Positions 44,426-55,940 of a stretch of DNA of 64,000 bases are shown here, one piece after another. The DNA comes from Actinotalea soli. GTDB lineage: Bacteria > Actinomycetota > Actinomycetes > Actinomycetales > Cellulomonadaceae. Made by a program: the position numbers and the translations under genes. Under the pieces are notes generated by a model. It had not been told where the DNA came from. It did no database searches and saw nothing but the letters and a program-made list of their open reading frames with translations. Numbering within the stretch: the first letter of the stretch is position 1; every line of letters starts with the position of its first letter. The stretch covers positions 372,001 to 436,000 of the forward strand of contig NZ_JAGEMK010000001.1 in the NCBI RefSeq assembly GCF_017565425.1. Reading direction: 5' to 3'.

Positions 44426-44694
44426 CCGTTCTTCTCCCCCGCGAGCTGGCTGCGGTGGTGCACCAGGAAGCAGCTCGCGCAGGTGAACTCGTCGGCCTGG
44501 CGCGGCAGCACCCGGACGGAGAGCTCCTCACCCGAGAGGTCGGCCCCGGGGAGCTCGAAGCCCTCAGCGGCCTCGGTCTCGTCCTCGTCGACCACCCCGG
44601 AGTTCTTGTCCGCCCGGCGCGCCTGGAGCTCCTGCAGCGAGTCCTCGCTGAGGTCCTCCTCGGTCTTGCGCGGGGCGTCGTAGTCGGTTGCCAT
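44395..44694 (-). CDS. DUF4193 family protein (small zinc-ribbon-like)
   Basis: The 99-residue acidic protein starts with the highly conserved MATDYDAPRKTEEDLSEDSLQELQARR. C-terminal cysteines CASC...CSEC (C-x2-C, about 20 residues apart from the second pair) form a probable zinc ribbon. The family (Rv2699c) is universal in actinobacteria and often highly expressed, with no known function. A GTG at 44706 is in frame, but the ATG gives the conserved N-terminus. The 3' end overlaps DUF3093 by 31 bp. Confidence 0.88.
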   Translation of the reverse strand: MATDYDAPRKTEEDLSEDSLQELQARRADKNSGVVDEDETEAAEGFELPGADLSGEELSVRVLPRQADEFTCASCFLVHHRSQLAGEKNGQPICSECAA

Positions 44695-44840
44695 CAGGCG
44701 GTTCACACTCCGTGTCGTCCAGGATCGGCGAGCGGCGCAAGGCAGGATCCCGACGCCGGTACGTACTCAATGCACGGCGCCCCGCAGTTGTTCCCGCAGG
44801 CGCCAGGCGTGGGGATTGTGCCCCATCCCGGCGCTGAGCG

Positions 44841-45788
44841 CTAACTGCCGCCCGGCTCTGCCTCCTCAGGCCCCGCCACCACGTCCCGGTCGGCGTCGAG
44901 GCGCTCCAGCAGGGCGACCAGGCGGGCGACGGTACCCGCGGGCCCCGAGACCGTCATGGCCTCTCCGGCACGGGCTCCGCGCAGCCCTGTCACGACGGCT
45001 CCGGCCTCCTGCGCCACGAGTGCCCCTGCCGCCAGGTCCCAGGGCTGCAGGCCGCGTTCGTAGTGGGCGTCGAGGGAGCCGTCGGCCACCGCGCACAGGT
45101 CCATCGCGGCGGACCCGATCCGGCGCAGGTCCCGGACCTGCGGCAGCAGCTCGGCGACCACCCGGGCCTGCTCGCGCCGACGCGACGCGACGTACCCGAA
45201 CCCCGTTCCCACGAGGCTCTCGACCAGGGGGCGCTCGGGGTTGACCGACAGCCTGCGGCCGTCCCGGTAGGCCCCCTGGCCGCGCCCGGCGACCCAGGTG
45301 CGGCCGTCGGCGACCGCGTGCACGCACCCGGCGACCGCGGTCCAGCGTCCCGGCTCGGGCGGGCCGACGACGGCGGCCACCGAGACCGCGTAGGCGGGGA
45401 TGCCGTACAGGTAGTTGACCGTCCCGTCGATGGGGTCCAGGACCCACGTGACACCGCTGGACCCGGCGACGTGACCCTCCTCCTCACCCAGGACGCCGTC
45501 CTGGGGCCGTTCGGCCGCGAGAACACGCCGCAGCAGGGCCTCCGAGGCGTAGTCCATGGCCGTCACGACGTCGATCGCGCTCGACTTGGTCGCAGCCACG
45601 TCGACCTGGTCGGGCCGTCCCTCGCGCACGAGGGCACCGGCCTCGCGGGCGAGCCGTTCGGCCAGGGCGACGAGCTCGGCGACCGTGGCCGCGTCGGGCA
45701 GCTGCTCTCCCTCGTGACCGAGGACTCCTGTCCCGTCGAGGTCGAGGCGGTCGGGGTCGGGCTGCGGGTGGAGGCTCATCCCGCTCAT
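44841..45788 (-). CDS. suhB: Inositol monophosphatase family protein
   Basis: This 315-residue Mg2+/Li+-sensitive phosphatase has metal-binding motifs VLGEEEG, WVLDPIDGTVNYLYG and WDLAAGALVAQEAGG. The target may be inositol 1-phosphate, which actinobacteria need for mycothiol and phosphatidylinositol, or a related sugar phosphate. An N-terminal extension of about 35 residues precedes the fold. Two in-frame ATGs (45788 and 45779) are possible; the first has GGGTGGGG upstream. The position matches Rv2701c (suhB). A hairpin lies directly before the start. Confidence 0.88.
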   Translation of the reverse strand: MSGMSLHPQPDPDRLDLDGTGVLGHEGEQLPDAATVAELVALAERLAREAGALVREGRPDQVDVAATKSSAIDVVTAMDYASEALLRRVLAAERPQDGVLGEEEGHVAGSSGVTWVLDPIDGTVNYLYGIPAYAVSVAAVVGPPEPGRWTAVAGCVHAVADGRTWVAGRGQGAYRDGRRLSVNPERPLVESLVGTGFGYVASRRREQARVVAELLPQVRDLRRIGSAAMDLCAVADGSLDAHYERGLQPWDLAAGALVAQEAGAVVTGLRGARAGEAMTVSGPAGTVARLVALLERLDADRDVVAGPEEAEPGGS

Positions 45789-45793
45789 CCTGC

Positions 45794-45811
45794 CCCACCC
45801 CGCAGGGTGGG
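45794..45811. promoter_or_regulatory. Hairpin immediately upstream of the inositol monophosphatase start
   Basis: CCCACCC-CGCA-GGGTGGG is a perfect 7-bp stem with a tetraloop, 5 bp before the upstream ATG on the minus strand. In the message it would hold the GGGTGGGG ribosome-binding region, so it could limit translation. No ligand-binding structure is apparent. Confidence 0.35.
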
Positions 45812-45904
45812 CTGCGGACGTCACCGCGCGACGGCACACCGGGGCACCTCCCGGCGCCACGCCCGGGAAGGTGGCACCCTCGTGCTCAGGGCGTAGGAGG
45901 TGTC

Positions 45905-47068
45905 ATGAGCGAGCTCAGTCTCGTGGGTCTGCACGACGACGGCGAGCACGTCGTGCTCGAAGGACCTGACGGTCAGCGGTTCCGGCTGCCCATCGACGAG
46001 GCCCTGCGTGCTGCGGTCCGGCGCGACCGGCCCCAGCTCGAGCAGGTCCGTGCCGAGGCGACGGGCGCCCTCCCCCCACGAGAGATCCAGGCTCGGGTCC
46101 GTGCCGGGGCGAGCGCCGAGGAGGTCGCGGAGGACTCGGGCATGCGGGTCGAGATCGTCCGCCGCTACACCGGTCCCGTCCTCGCCGAGCGTGAGTACGT
46201 CGCCCAGCAGGCACGGGCCACCCGCATCGGGCACGACCCCGGGGCCCCCGAGCTCGGTGACCTGGTGACCGACCGTCTGGCGACCCGCGGCGTGGAGGCG
46301 GCCACGATCAGCTGGGACGCCCACCGGCACGGCAGCGCGCCGTGGACGGTCGAGATGCGCTTCGAGGTCGGCGGGGCGGTCCGCTCGGCCCGGTGGACCT
46401 ACGAGGCCGCCACCCGCACGGTGCGCGCGGTCGACGACGAGGCCCGCTGGCTGTCCGAGACCGAGCTCGCGGACAGCCCCATCCCGCGGCGCCACCTGGC
46501 GGCGGTCCGCAGCTCCCTCGAGGTCGACGTCGACGCCGCCCTCGGGCCGTTGCTCGCCTCGATCGACCCGCCGGTCGAGCCCGAGCCCGCCGAGGCGGAC
46601 CCGCACGAGGAGACCGCAGCCCTGCTCGACGACCTGACCGATCGCCGGGGGGTGCGCCAGCAGCTCGACCTCGACGAGGAGGAGGACGACGCCTTCGAGG
46701 GATTCGGTCCTCAGCACACCTTCGACTTCGACAACCCGGAGCTGTTCGGCCGCGACCTGGGCCCCGTCCCGGCAGCCCACCCCCCGCACTCCCGACCTGA
46801 GGAGGCGACCGACGCCCGGGTCCTCCGGCTTCCACCGGTGCTGTCCCTCGGAGCCACGCAGGACGAGGAGCCGCCGACCCCCGAGGCCCTGGAGCCCGAG
46901 GAGCCCGGAGACGCCCCCGCCCCTGCCCCGCGGGGCGCCGTGGACGGGGACGACCCCACCGACGTCACCGAGCCCCGGACGACCACGGCACCCCGGGCGC
47001 GATCCCGCCGTGGTCGCGCGTCGGTCCCGAGCTGGGACGAGATCGTCTTCGGCGCCAAGCCCGAGTAG
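45905..47068 (+). CDS. sepH: Septation protein SepH
   Basis: This 387-residue division protein stimulates FtsZ assembly in Streptomyces and mycobacteria. The conserved DUF3071 N-terminus covers residues 1-165 (MSELSLVGLHDDGEHVVLEGPDGQRFRLPIDEALRAAVRRD), with a helix-turn-helix near 55-90 (PPREIQARVRAGASAEEVAEDSGMRVEIVRRY). A long acidic, Pro-rich linker leads to the conserved C-terminal tail RASVPSWDEIVFGAKPE. AGGAGG lies about 5 nt before the ATG. It is divergent from the phosphatase and ends 11 bp from the convergent tdk. Confidence 0.94.
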   Translation: MSELSLVGLHDDGEHVVLEGPDGQRFRLPIDEALRAAVRRDRPQLEQVRAEATGALPPREIQARVRAGASAEEVAEDSGMRVEIVRRYTGPVLAEREYVAQQARATRIGHDPGAPELGDLVTDRLATRGVEAATISWDAHRHGSAPWTVEMRFEVGGAVRSARWTYEAATRTVRAVDDEARWLSETELADSPIPRRHLAAVRSSLEVDVDAALGPLLASIDPPVEPEPAEADPHEETAALLDDLTDRRGVRQQLDLDEEEDDAFEGFGPQHTFDFDNPELFGRDLGPVPAAHPPHSRPEEATDARVLRLPPVLSLGATQDEEPPTPEALEPEEPGDAPAPAPRGAVDGDDPTDVTEPRTTTAPRARSRRGRASVPSWDEIVFGAKPE

Positions 47069-47079
47069 CGCCCGAGGGA

Positions 47080-47730
47080 TCAGTCCTCGAGCGGGAACGG
47101 CAGGGTGTCAGGGGCCGAGGAGGTCGCCCGTGCCGCGGCGACGGTCATCCGCCGCATGTGGTGCCGTCGGCAGAGCACCTCGTACCCGACCTCGGCCGCG
47201 GCGTCGGTGTCTCCGACGACGACCTGCTCGCCCTCGACGACCATGATCCCGCGCACCGTGCGCGCGTTGTGGGTCGCCCGCGCCCCGCACCAGCACAGGG
47301 ACATGACCTGGAGCACCTCGACCCGGTCGGCGAGCTCGATGAGGCGGGCCGAGCCGGGGAACAGGCGGGTGCGGAAGTCCGCGGTGATGCCGAAGGCGAA
47401 GACGTCGACACCCATCTCGTCGACCAGCGCTGCCAGCTGCTCGACCTGGACCGTGGTGTAGAACTGCGCCTCGTCGCACACCAGGTAGTCCACCCGCTCG
47501 CCCCGGGTCCGGCGCTGGACCACGTCGTCCCAGAAGTCCGTCGCGTCGGTCACCTCGGAGGCCGGGTGCCTCAGCCCGAGTCTCGAGGAGAGCACGTCGA
47601 CCCCCGCGCGGTCGTTGCGCGTGAAGACCACGCCCCCGCGCCCACGGGCCGCATGGTTGTGATCGAGCTGCAGCGCCAGGGTGGACTTCCCGCAGTCCAT
47701 GGTGCCGCTGAAGAAGACGAGCTCGGCCAC
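47080..47730 (-). CDS. tdk: Thymidine kinase
   Basis: This 216-residue type II thymidine kinase salvages thymidine with ATP. The P-loop is FFSGTMDCGKSTLAL, the catalytic Glu is in LVCDEAQFYT, the lasso region holds GDTDAAAEVGYEVLCRRHH, and zinc cysteines are visible in LCWCGARA; the second pair appears as a single Cys followed by His-His (CRRHH), so one ligand may be His. The start is GTG at 47730. The upstream phosphodiesterase-like gene ends 10 bp earlier in the same direction. Confidence 0.93.
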   Translation of the reverse strand: MAELVFFSGTMDCGKSTLALQLDHNHAARGRGGVVFTRNDRAGVDVLSSRLGLRHPASEVTDATDFWDDVVQRRTRGERVDYLVCDEAQFYTTVQVEQLAALVDEMGVDVFAFGITADFRTRLFPGSARLIELADRVEVLQVMSLCWCGARATHNARTVRGIMVVEGEQVVVGDTDAAAEVGYEVLCRRHHMRRMTVAAARATSSAPDTLPFPLED

Positions 47731-47740
47731 CGCGCCTCCC

Positions 47741-48907
47741 TCAGGCCACCACGACGAGGGGGACCTGCATCTCCCCCGGAGTGAACGAGCCGTGCATGCC
47801 GCGCAGCGCGATCGAGCGGGGAGTCTGGGTCCGCGAGTCGACGATGCCGGCGACCCCGGTGGCGGCCACGACCAGGTCGCCGATCATCGGCCGGACGTGC
47901 TCGGCCACGGGGCCGAACCAGCCTGAGGCGATCGCCTCGTCCCGCGTGGCCACGACGGCCGCCCCACCCAGGGTGGTCCTCCAGCGGTCCACGACCTCGG
48001 GGCCGGCACCGGGGCGGGTGTGCACGTGCGTGGCCCGCGGCTCCCCGGCGACGACCTCCACCCCGGCGGCCAGGGCCGGGGTCGTCGCGACGTCGACGAG
48101 GGCCCTGCGGTCGACGTCGACCATGCCGTGGTCCGCCGTGATGAGGATCAGCGTGTCCCGGGGCACCGAGCGGGCCAGACGTGCGAGCTCACGGTCTGCC
48201 GCCGTCAGCTCGTCGGCCCAGGCCCGGGACTGCCATCCCTCGTGGTGGCCGACCTTGTCCACCTCTCCCCAGTACAGGTAGACCAGCCCCGGGGCGGTGA
48301 GCTCGTGCAGGGTCGCGTCGACGCGGTCGGCGAGGGGTTCGGCCGCGACGAACCTCGCACCCCGCAGGGCGGCCTCGGTCAGCCCCGACCCCGCGAAGCG
48401 ACCAGGACCCACCGAGGTCACCTCGACCCCGGAGGCGGCCAGCTGCGCGAAGAGCGATGGCTCACGCTGCCAGCTCTCGGCCGGGCCGGCCCCCTCCCAC
48501 GCGACGAGGTTGGCCAGCCCCCCGGTGTCCGGGTTGCGCACGCTGTACCCGACCAGACCGGTGCGCCCGGCGGCACACCCGGTGCCGAACAGCCCCATCG
48601 AGGTCGCCGTGGTGGACGGGAACCCTGCGGTCAGGACCCGGGCATCGTCCAGGCGACCACGCAGGAACGGTGCGTGACCGCGACGTTCGCTCAGCATCGC
48701 GTGGCCGAGGCCGTCGACGAGCACCACGCAGACCCGTGAGGCCCGAGGCACCCCCAGCCGCACCCGGGCTGCCTCGTGGTGCTCGTCCTGCGAGCCGACC
48801 GCCGCCGCCGCGGCCGGCAGGACCCCGTCGAGGCACAGGCCGCCGTAGTCCGGCGCGAGGAGCCCCGCGGCGTCGAAGGCCCCGGCGAGGTCGTACGCGG
48901 ACGTCAT
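47741..48907 (-). CDS. Alkaline phosphatase superfamily protein (nucleotide pyrophosphatase/phosphodiesterase-like)
   Basis: The 388-residue protein has the AlkP/NPP metal pattern: VCVVLVDGLGHAML at the first Asp, the nucleophile Thr in TAGFPSTTATSMGLFGTG, YWGEVDKVGHHEGWQS, and ILITADHGMVDVD. No signal peptide or membrane helix is visible, so it acts in the cytosol unless exported otherwise. It is likely a phosphodiesterase or phosphohydrolase with unknown substrate. Its ATG overlaps the DUF5998 stop (ATGA), and tdk follows after 10 bp, giving a DUF5998-AlkP-tdk operon. Confidence 0.87.
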   Translation of the reverse strand: MTSAYDLAGAFDAAGLLAPDYGGLCLDGVLPAAAAAVGSQDEHHEAARVRLGVPRASRVCVVLVDGLGHAMLSERRGHAPFLRGRLDDARVLTAGFPSTTATSMGLFGTGCAAGRTGLVGYSVRNPDTGGLANLVAWEGAGPAESWQREPSLFAQLAASGVEVTSVGPGRFAGSGLTEAALRGARFVAAEPLADRVDATLHELTAPGLVYLYWGEVDKVGHHEGWQSRAWADELTAADRELARLARSVPRDTLILITADHGMVDVDRRALVDVATTPALAAGVEVVAGEPRATHVHTRPGAGPEVVDRWRTTLGGAAVVATRDEAIASGWFGPVAEHVRPMIGDLVVAATGVAGIVDSRTQTPRSIALRGMHGSFTPGEMQVPLVVVA

Positions 48908-49482
48908 CGGGTCCGGGCCACCGCGGTCGACAGCGCGCGGGCGAAGTCCATCGCGGCACGGACGGCCTCGAGGCCCTCGGCGTGGGCCGAGACCCGGACC
49001 ACGGCGTCGTCGGGGGCGCTCGTCCCGGTCAGGCCGTGGTCGGCCTCGCAGGCGGGGTCGGCGCAGCTCGCGGGCTCGAGGTCGATGCGGCGCATCGCCC
49101 CCCAGCCGAGCACCAGGGTGAGCTCGGCGGGCAACGTACCGCTGCGGTGCGTCGCCGGGTCGTGGACCACATGGGTCAGGCCGACCGACTGCAGGCGCGC
49201 CAGCGGGACGGACTCGGTGGTCGCCGAGGCGCTCGCCGAAGGGTGCTCGCTGTCCGCGGGGTGGTCGTCGACGTGGGCGAGGACCAGTCGCGTGGGGGTC
49301 AGGACCAGGACCGTCAGGTGGCGACGCACCTCGACCGAGTCGAAGGTCGTCTCGGGGTGGACGAGGTGGGCGACCACCTCCTCACCGGCCAGCGCGACGT
49401 CGACGACGTCCGCCACCAGGTCCGGGTAGTAGCCCGCATGATGCAGGCTCCGGCGCAGCTCCTTGGTCGTTGCAGGCACCAC
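48904..49482 (-). CDS. DUF5998 family protein
   Basis: The 192-residue actinobacterial protein of unknown function starts MVPATTKELRRSLHHAGYYPDLVADVVDVALAGEEVVAHLVHPETTFD. Beta-rich central segments (HLTVLVLTPTRLVLAHVDDH, LTLVLGWGAMRRIDLEPASCADPACEADHG) suggest a PH-like or barrel fold; two cysteines lie close together. The GTG has GGAAGG just upstream. It is first in an operon with the AlkP-like gene and tdk. Confidence 0.82.
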   Translation of the reverse strand: MVPATTKELRRSLHHAGYYPDLVADVVDVALAGEEVVAHLVHPETTFDSVEVRRHLTVLVLTPTRLVLAHVDDHPADSEHPSASASATTESVPLARLQSVGLTHVVHDPATHRSGTLPAELTLVLGWGAMRRIDLEPASCADPACEADHGLTGTSAPDDAVVRVSAHAEGLEAVRAAMDFARALSTAVARTR

Positions 49483-49526
49483 GCCATCCTTCCATCCTCC
49501 GGGCCGGGTGCCCGCACCGGAGCAGG

Positions 49527-52238
49527 CTACTCGGGCAACGCCCGACGAGCGCCGTCGGCCCGGCCGGCGCCGGCGAGCTCGATGCGGCTGCCCAGCACCG
49601 CGGCCCCGTGCTCGGCGACCACCACGGGGTGCAGCTCGAGGCTGTAGACCTCGGGCAGGTCCTCGGCGAGGGTCGCGGCACGGGCGAGGACCTCCTCGAG
49701 AGCGCCCACGTCGAGGGCCGGGAGCCCGCGGTACCCGAACAGCCGCGGACCCGCGCGCACCGCGCGCACCATCTCGCTCACGTCGACGTCGGTGAGCGGC
49801 GCGACGCCGTAGCTCACGTCCCCGAGGAGGTCGACCGCGTCCCCCGCGAGGCCGAAGGCGACCACGGGACCGAACCGCGGGTCCTCGCTCGTGCGGATGA
49901 CGCAGGCCACCCCGCCCGGGGCCATGCGCTGGACCTCGAACCGCGCGTCCCCCGCTCCGAGGTCGGTGAGGTGCTCACGCATCTGGGTGAGGTCCTCGGC
50001 GAGCTCTTCGGGCCCGGCGATGTCCAGGCGCACGCCGCCGAGGTCGATCCGGTGCCGCAGGTGGTCGGCAGCAGCCTTGAGCGCGACCGGCCAGCCCAGG
50101 CGCTCGGCGGCCGCGCGGGCCGACTCCACGTCGTCCGCGGGCAGGGCCGGCCACAGGTGCAGCCCGTAGCAGGCGAGCAGCTCAGCGGTCTGATCCTGGT
50201 CGAGCCGCACCGGGCCGCTGGCCCGGCTGAGGGCTGCCTCGACCAGGGACCGGGCCCGGGCCCGGTCCACCCCCTCAGGATCGAGCGGCCGACCCCGGTC
50301 GGTCGCGCGCCACGCCCCGTAGCGGGCGGCCGCCGCCAGCGCGAGCACGCCGTCCTCGGGGGCCGCGTAGGCCGGGACGGTCCGTGGATGGCCGTCGGCG
50401 TCGGGGGCGGTCAGCTCAGGCACCATGCCGTGCAGGCCCGCGACGCAGGCGACCGTGGTACGGCCAGAGCCCGCTGCGGCCCGCGCGACGAGCGGCCCGA
50501 CCCGCGGGTCGACCTCACCGAGGGTCGGGACGTGCACCACCACGACCGCGTCGCAGGCAGGGTCGGCGTAGACCGCCTCGAGCTCCTCGGCCAGACGCTC
50601 GAGGTCGGCCGACCCGTCAGCGGCGATCGCCGGCACGGCGCGCTGCTCCCCCACGGTCAGCCCCGCGGAGAACGCCGCCTCGGCGACGAGCGCGGCGAGG
50701 GGCTCAGAGCTCGCGACGACGTTCACGCGCCTCCCCGCGGGCAGCGGCTGGTGCGCGAGGAGCTGGGTCACGTCGAGGAGCTGGTGCGTGCTCTCGACCC
50801 GGATCACCCCGGCCTGCCGCATGACCTCGTCGAGGGCGCGCCGCGGGGCCCTGGTGCGGCGCACCGCGTGACCGGCGGGCACCACGTGGCCCGAGCGGCC
50901 CGCGGTCAGGACCACGAGCGGCTTGACGGCGGCGAGCCGACGCGCCACCCGCGAGAACTTCCGCGGGTTGCCGATCGACTCCAGGTAGAGGCCCACCACC
51001 GAGGTCCGGTCGTCCTCGGTCCAGAACTGCATGACGTCGTTGCCCGAGACGTCGGCCCGGTTGCCCGAGGAGACGAAGGTCGACAGACCGAGCCCTCGCC
51101 GACGCGCGGAGGCGAGGATGCCGACCGCCATGGCGGCCGACTGGCAGAACAGCCCCGTGGTCCCGGCCTCGGGCAGCCGTGCGGCGAGGGAGGCGTTCAC
51201 CGTGGGGTGGTCCTCGTCCCCGTGCCGCAGGAACCCGTACGAGGCCGGGCCCAGCACCCGCATGCCGAGGGCGTGGGCGCTGCGGACGAGGTGGCGTTGC
51301 AGGGCCACGCCGTCCGGCCCTGTCTCGACGAACCCGCCCGAGAGCACCACCACCGCGCGGGCCCCGAGGCTCGCGGCGCGCCGGAGCACGTCCACGCTGC
51401 TCGCCGCGGACACCGCCAGCACGAGGAGGTCGACAGGGCCCTCGGCCTCGGCGAGGTCCGACCTCGCGACGCCCCCCTGGGGCACCGCCACCGGACCGAC
51501 GACCTGGACGGGCAGCCCGGCGCCGGCGAGATGCTCGGCTGCGGCCCCCGCGAGGCGGCGGCCGTCACCGTCCGCCACCACGAGCGCCGAGCGCGAGGTG
51601 AGCATGCCGTGCACGCTGCGCGCCTCGGCGCGGTGCTCGCGGTCGGCCATCACGGCACGCGACCTGTCCGTCGGGTCGATGTCGAAGGACACCGTGACGA
51701 TCCCGTCGTCCAGGTGCTGGTCCAGGACGTAGCCCGCCTCCCGGAAGATCGCGAGCATCTGGGAGTTCTGGGGCAGCACCTCGGCCGTGAAGCGGGTGAT
51801 GCCCCGCTCTCGCGCTGCGGCTGCGACGTGCTCGAGCAGCACCGAGCCCAGCCCGCGGCCGTGGTGCCCGTCGGCGACGTTGAAGGCGACCTCAGCCATG
51901 GTCGGCTCGGTGCGGTCGTACCTCGCGACGGCGATGATCTGCTCGGACTCCTGCTCCCCCGCCACGGCGACGAGTGCGACCCGGTCGACGTGGTCCACGT
52001 GCGTGAACCGGGCCAGGTCGCGGTCAGGGAGCCGCTCGAGGGGGGCGAAGAAGCGGAAGTACGTCGACCGCTCGGACTGCCCCACGTGGAAGGCCTGCAG
52101 CGCGTCGCCGTCACCGACGCGGATCGGACGCACGTGCGCCGTGCCGCCGTCGCGCAGGACGACGTCGGCCTCCCAGTGGACGGGGTACGCCTCGCCCTCC
52201 GGTCCGGTGGCGGTCGCCGCGTCCTCGTCGGTGCCCAT
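49527..52238 (-). CDS. GNAT acetyltransferase fused to NDP-forming acyl-CoA synthetase-like domain (Pat-type)
   Basis: This 903-residue protein holds a GNAT domain at about residues 30-195 (acetyl-CoA loop [17 protein letters not shown]), CoA-binding and ligase-CoA domains at about 205-680 ([47 protein letters not shown]), and an ATP-grasp domain at about 690-900 ([26 protein letters not shown]). Salmonella Pat has the same parts in reverse order and acetylates lysines such as that of acetyl-CoA synthetase. The SHTG-type region reads [12 protein letters not shown]: the His is present but the context is divergent, so synthetase activity may be lost. The ATG has TAGGGT 6 nt upstream. Confidence 0.88.
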   Translation of the reverse strand: MGTDEDAATATGPEGEAYPVHWEADVVLRDGGTAHVRPIRVGDGDALQAFHVGQSERSTYFRFFAPLERLPDRDLARFTHVDHVDRVALVAVAGEQESEQIIAVARYDRTEPTMAEVAFNVADGHHGRGLGSVLLEHVAAAARERGITRFTAEVLPQNSQMLAIFREAGYVLDQHLDDGIVTVSFDIDPTDRSRAVMADREHRAEARSVHGMLTSRSALVVADGDGRRLAGAAAEHLAGAGLPVQVVGPVAVPQGGVARSDLAEAEGPVDLLVLAVSAASSVDVLRRAASLGARAVVVLSGGFVETGPDGVALQRHLVRSAHALGMRVLGPASYGFLRHGDEDHPTVNASLAARLPEAGTTGLFCQSAAMAVGILASARRRGLGLSTFVSSGNRADVSGNDVMQFWTEDDRTSVVGLYLESIGNPRKFSRVARRLAAVKPLVVLTAGRSGHVVPAGHAVRRTRAPRRALDEVMRQAGVIRVESTHQLLDVTQLLAHQPLPAGRRVNVVASSEPLAALVAEAAFSAGLTVGEQRAVPAIAADGSADLERLAEELEAVYADPACDAVVVVHVPTLGEVDPRVGPLVARAAAGSGRTTVACVAGLHGMVPELTAPDADGHPRTVPAYAAPEDGVLALAAAARYGAWRATDRGRPLDPEGVDRARARSLVEAALSRASGPVRLDQDQTAELLACYGLHLWPALPADDVESARAAAERLGWPVALKAAADHLRHRIDLGGVRLDIAGPEELAEDLTQMREHLTDLGAGDARFEVQRMAPGGVACVIRTSEDPRFGPVVAFGLAGDAVDLLGDVSYGVAPLTDVDVSEMVRAVRAGPRLFGYRGLPALDVGALEEVLARAATLAEDLPEVYSLELHPVVVAEHGAAVLGSRIELAGAGRADGARRALPE

Positions 52239-52244
52239 GCCCTC

Positions 52245-52250
52245 ACCCTA
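52245..52250 (-). promoter_or_regulatory. Leaderless -10 box of the Pat-type gene
   Basis: TAGGGT on the minus strand ends 6 nt before the ATG at 52238, placing the start of transcription at the start codon. Confidence 0.6.
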
Positions 52251-52384
52251 GGTCGCCGCCGCCGGGCGGCGCAGGGTGGTGCAGGGTGCCGACCCGGCTC
52301 GGGCGCGTCGTCGTCGGCCCGACCCGCGCGGCAGGGGACAATGGGACGCCCGCGTCCCACCACCGCCGAGGAGCACCCCCACCG

Positions 52385-54829
<2,445 letters not shown>

Positions 54830-54844
54830 GGGGGCCCGTCCGGG

Positions 54845-55876
54845 TCAGAGCTCGACGCTGTAGAGGACCTCGCCGTGGGTGGCCTCGAACCCGAGCCGCC
54901 GGTACAGCTCGTGGGCCCCGCTGGGGTTGTCGGTGTCGACCGTGAGGCACGCGTACTGGATGCCGTCCTCGCGGTAGGCGTGCATCGCGCGCGCCAGCAG
55001 GGCCGGGGCGAGCCCGCGGCCGCGCCAGGGGGCCCGGACGCCGAGGAGCTCGGTCTCGCCGTAGGAGTAGCCCAGGAGCGGCCAGTCGTGCTCGTACCGC
55101 CCCGAGATGAGGTATCCCGCGACCTGGGGCTCGTCGCCCGACACGTCGAGGGCGACGAAGCTCCACGCGGGTGCAGCGTGCGGTTCGGGACGGTGCCAGG
55201 TCTCCGGCGTGTGGGGCTCGGAGCCCCAGTGGTCGATGAACGCGTCGTTGTGGGCCTCACGCACGCCGTCGTCCAGGGCGTGGGTCCAGCCGACGATCTG
55301 CAGCTCCGGCGGGAGATCGACCCTCGGCAGGGGGGCCCGGAGGTCCCGGCGCATCGCCGTGTACCAGCGGACCGGGCTGAAGCCGGCAGCGGCGTACAGG
55401 CGGCGCTGGTCGCGCGCTGCCTCGTCGACGTAGACGGCGAGGCGCCCGGGCAGGTCCTTCCCGCTCTGGGCGAGCTTCTGCCGCCCCCGGCCCTCCATCC
55501 ACGCGAGCACCGCCCGCCCGATCCCCCGACCGCGCCAGACCGGGTCCACCCCGCCCCGCAGGAAGGCCCGCACCGTGCGCAGGTCCCCCGGCCGCACCTC
55601 GACCAGGGCGTAGGCGCGCAGCGTCCCGCTGTCGTCGAATCCCCCCAGGCTGTCGCGCTCGAGGTCCTTCCAGTCGCCGACGAGGAGCTCGGAGACCTTG
55701 GCCTCCGAGTGACGACGTGGAGCTCCCTCGACGGTCTCGACGGTCCGCACGAGGGTGAAGAGCGCCGAGGCGTCCGCCGGGGTCAGGGGTCGCCAGCGCA
55801 GCTCGAGGTGCATGGGCGGCTGCTCGAGCACCGCGGGCGGGTCCGCACGCACGGCGAGGGGTTCACGCGAGCTCAC
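54845..55876 (-). CDS. Tandem GNAT-domain acetyltransferase (mycothiol synthase-like)
   Basis: The 343-residue protein has two GNAT domains: residues about 25-185 with acetyl-CoA loop GVDPVWRGRGIGRAVLAWM, and about 195-343 with LLGVRAPWRGRGLAPALLARAM and a C-terminal VDTDNPSGAHELYRRLGFE. Double-GNAT layout is that of MshD, the last enzyme of mycothiol synthesis, but similarity is general and a different amine substrate is possible. The GTG at 55876 is fixed by TAGGTT 6 nt upstream. It is convergent with parC (15 bp gap) and lies downstream of parE, collinear. Confidence 0.82.
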   Translation of the reverse strand: MSSREPLAVRADPPAVLEQPPMHLELRWRPLTPADASALFTLVRTVETVEGAPRRHSEAKVSELLVGDWKDLERDSLGGFDDSGTLRAYALVEVRPGDLRTVRAFLRGGVDPVWRGRGIGRAVLAWMEGRGRQKLAQSGKDLPGRLAVYVDEAARDQRRLYAAAGFSPVRWYTAMRRDLRAPLPRVDLPPELQIVGWTHALDDGVREAHNDAFIDHWGSEPHTPETWHRPEPHAAPAWSFVALDVSGDEPQVAGYLISGRYEHDWPLLGYSYGETELLGVRAPWRGRGLAPALLARAMHAYREDGIQYACLTVDTDNPSGAHELYRRLGFEATHGEVLYSVEL

Positions 55877-55940
55877 GGGACCAACCTAGGCGATCGGGCG
55901 CCCCCGTCGGGACCGCGCCCCCACCGGCAGACCGTGCCGC

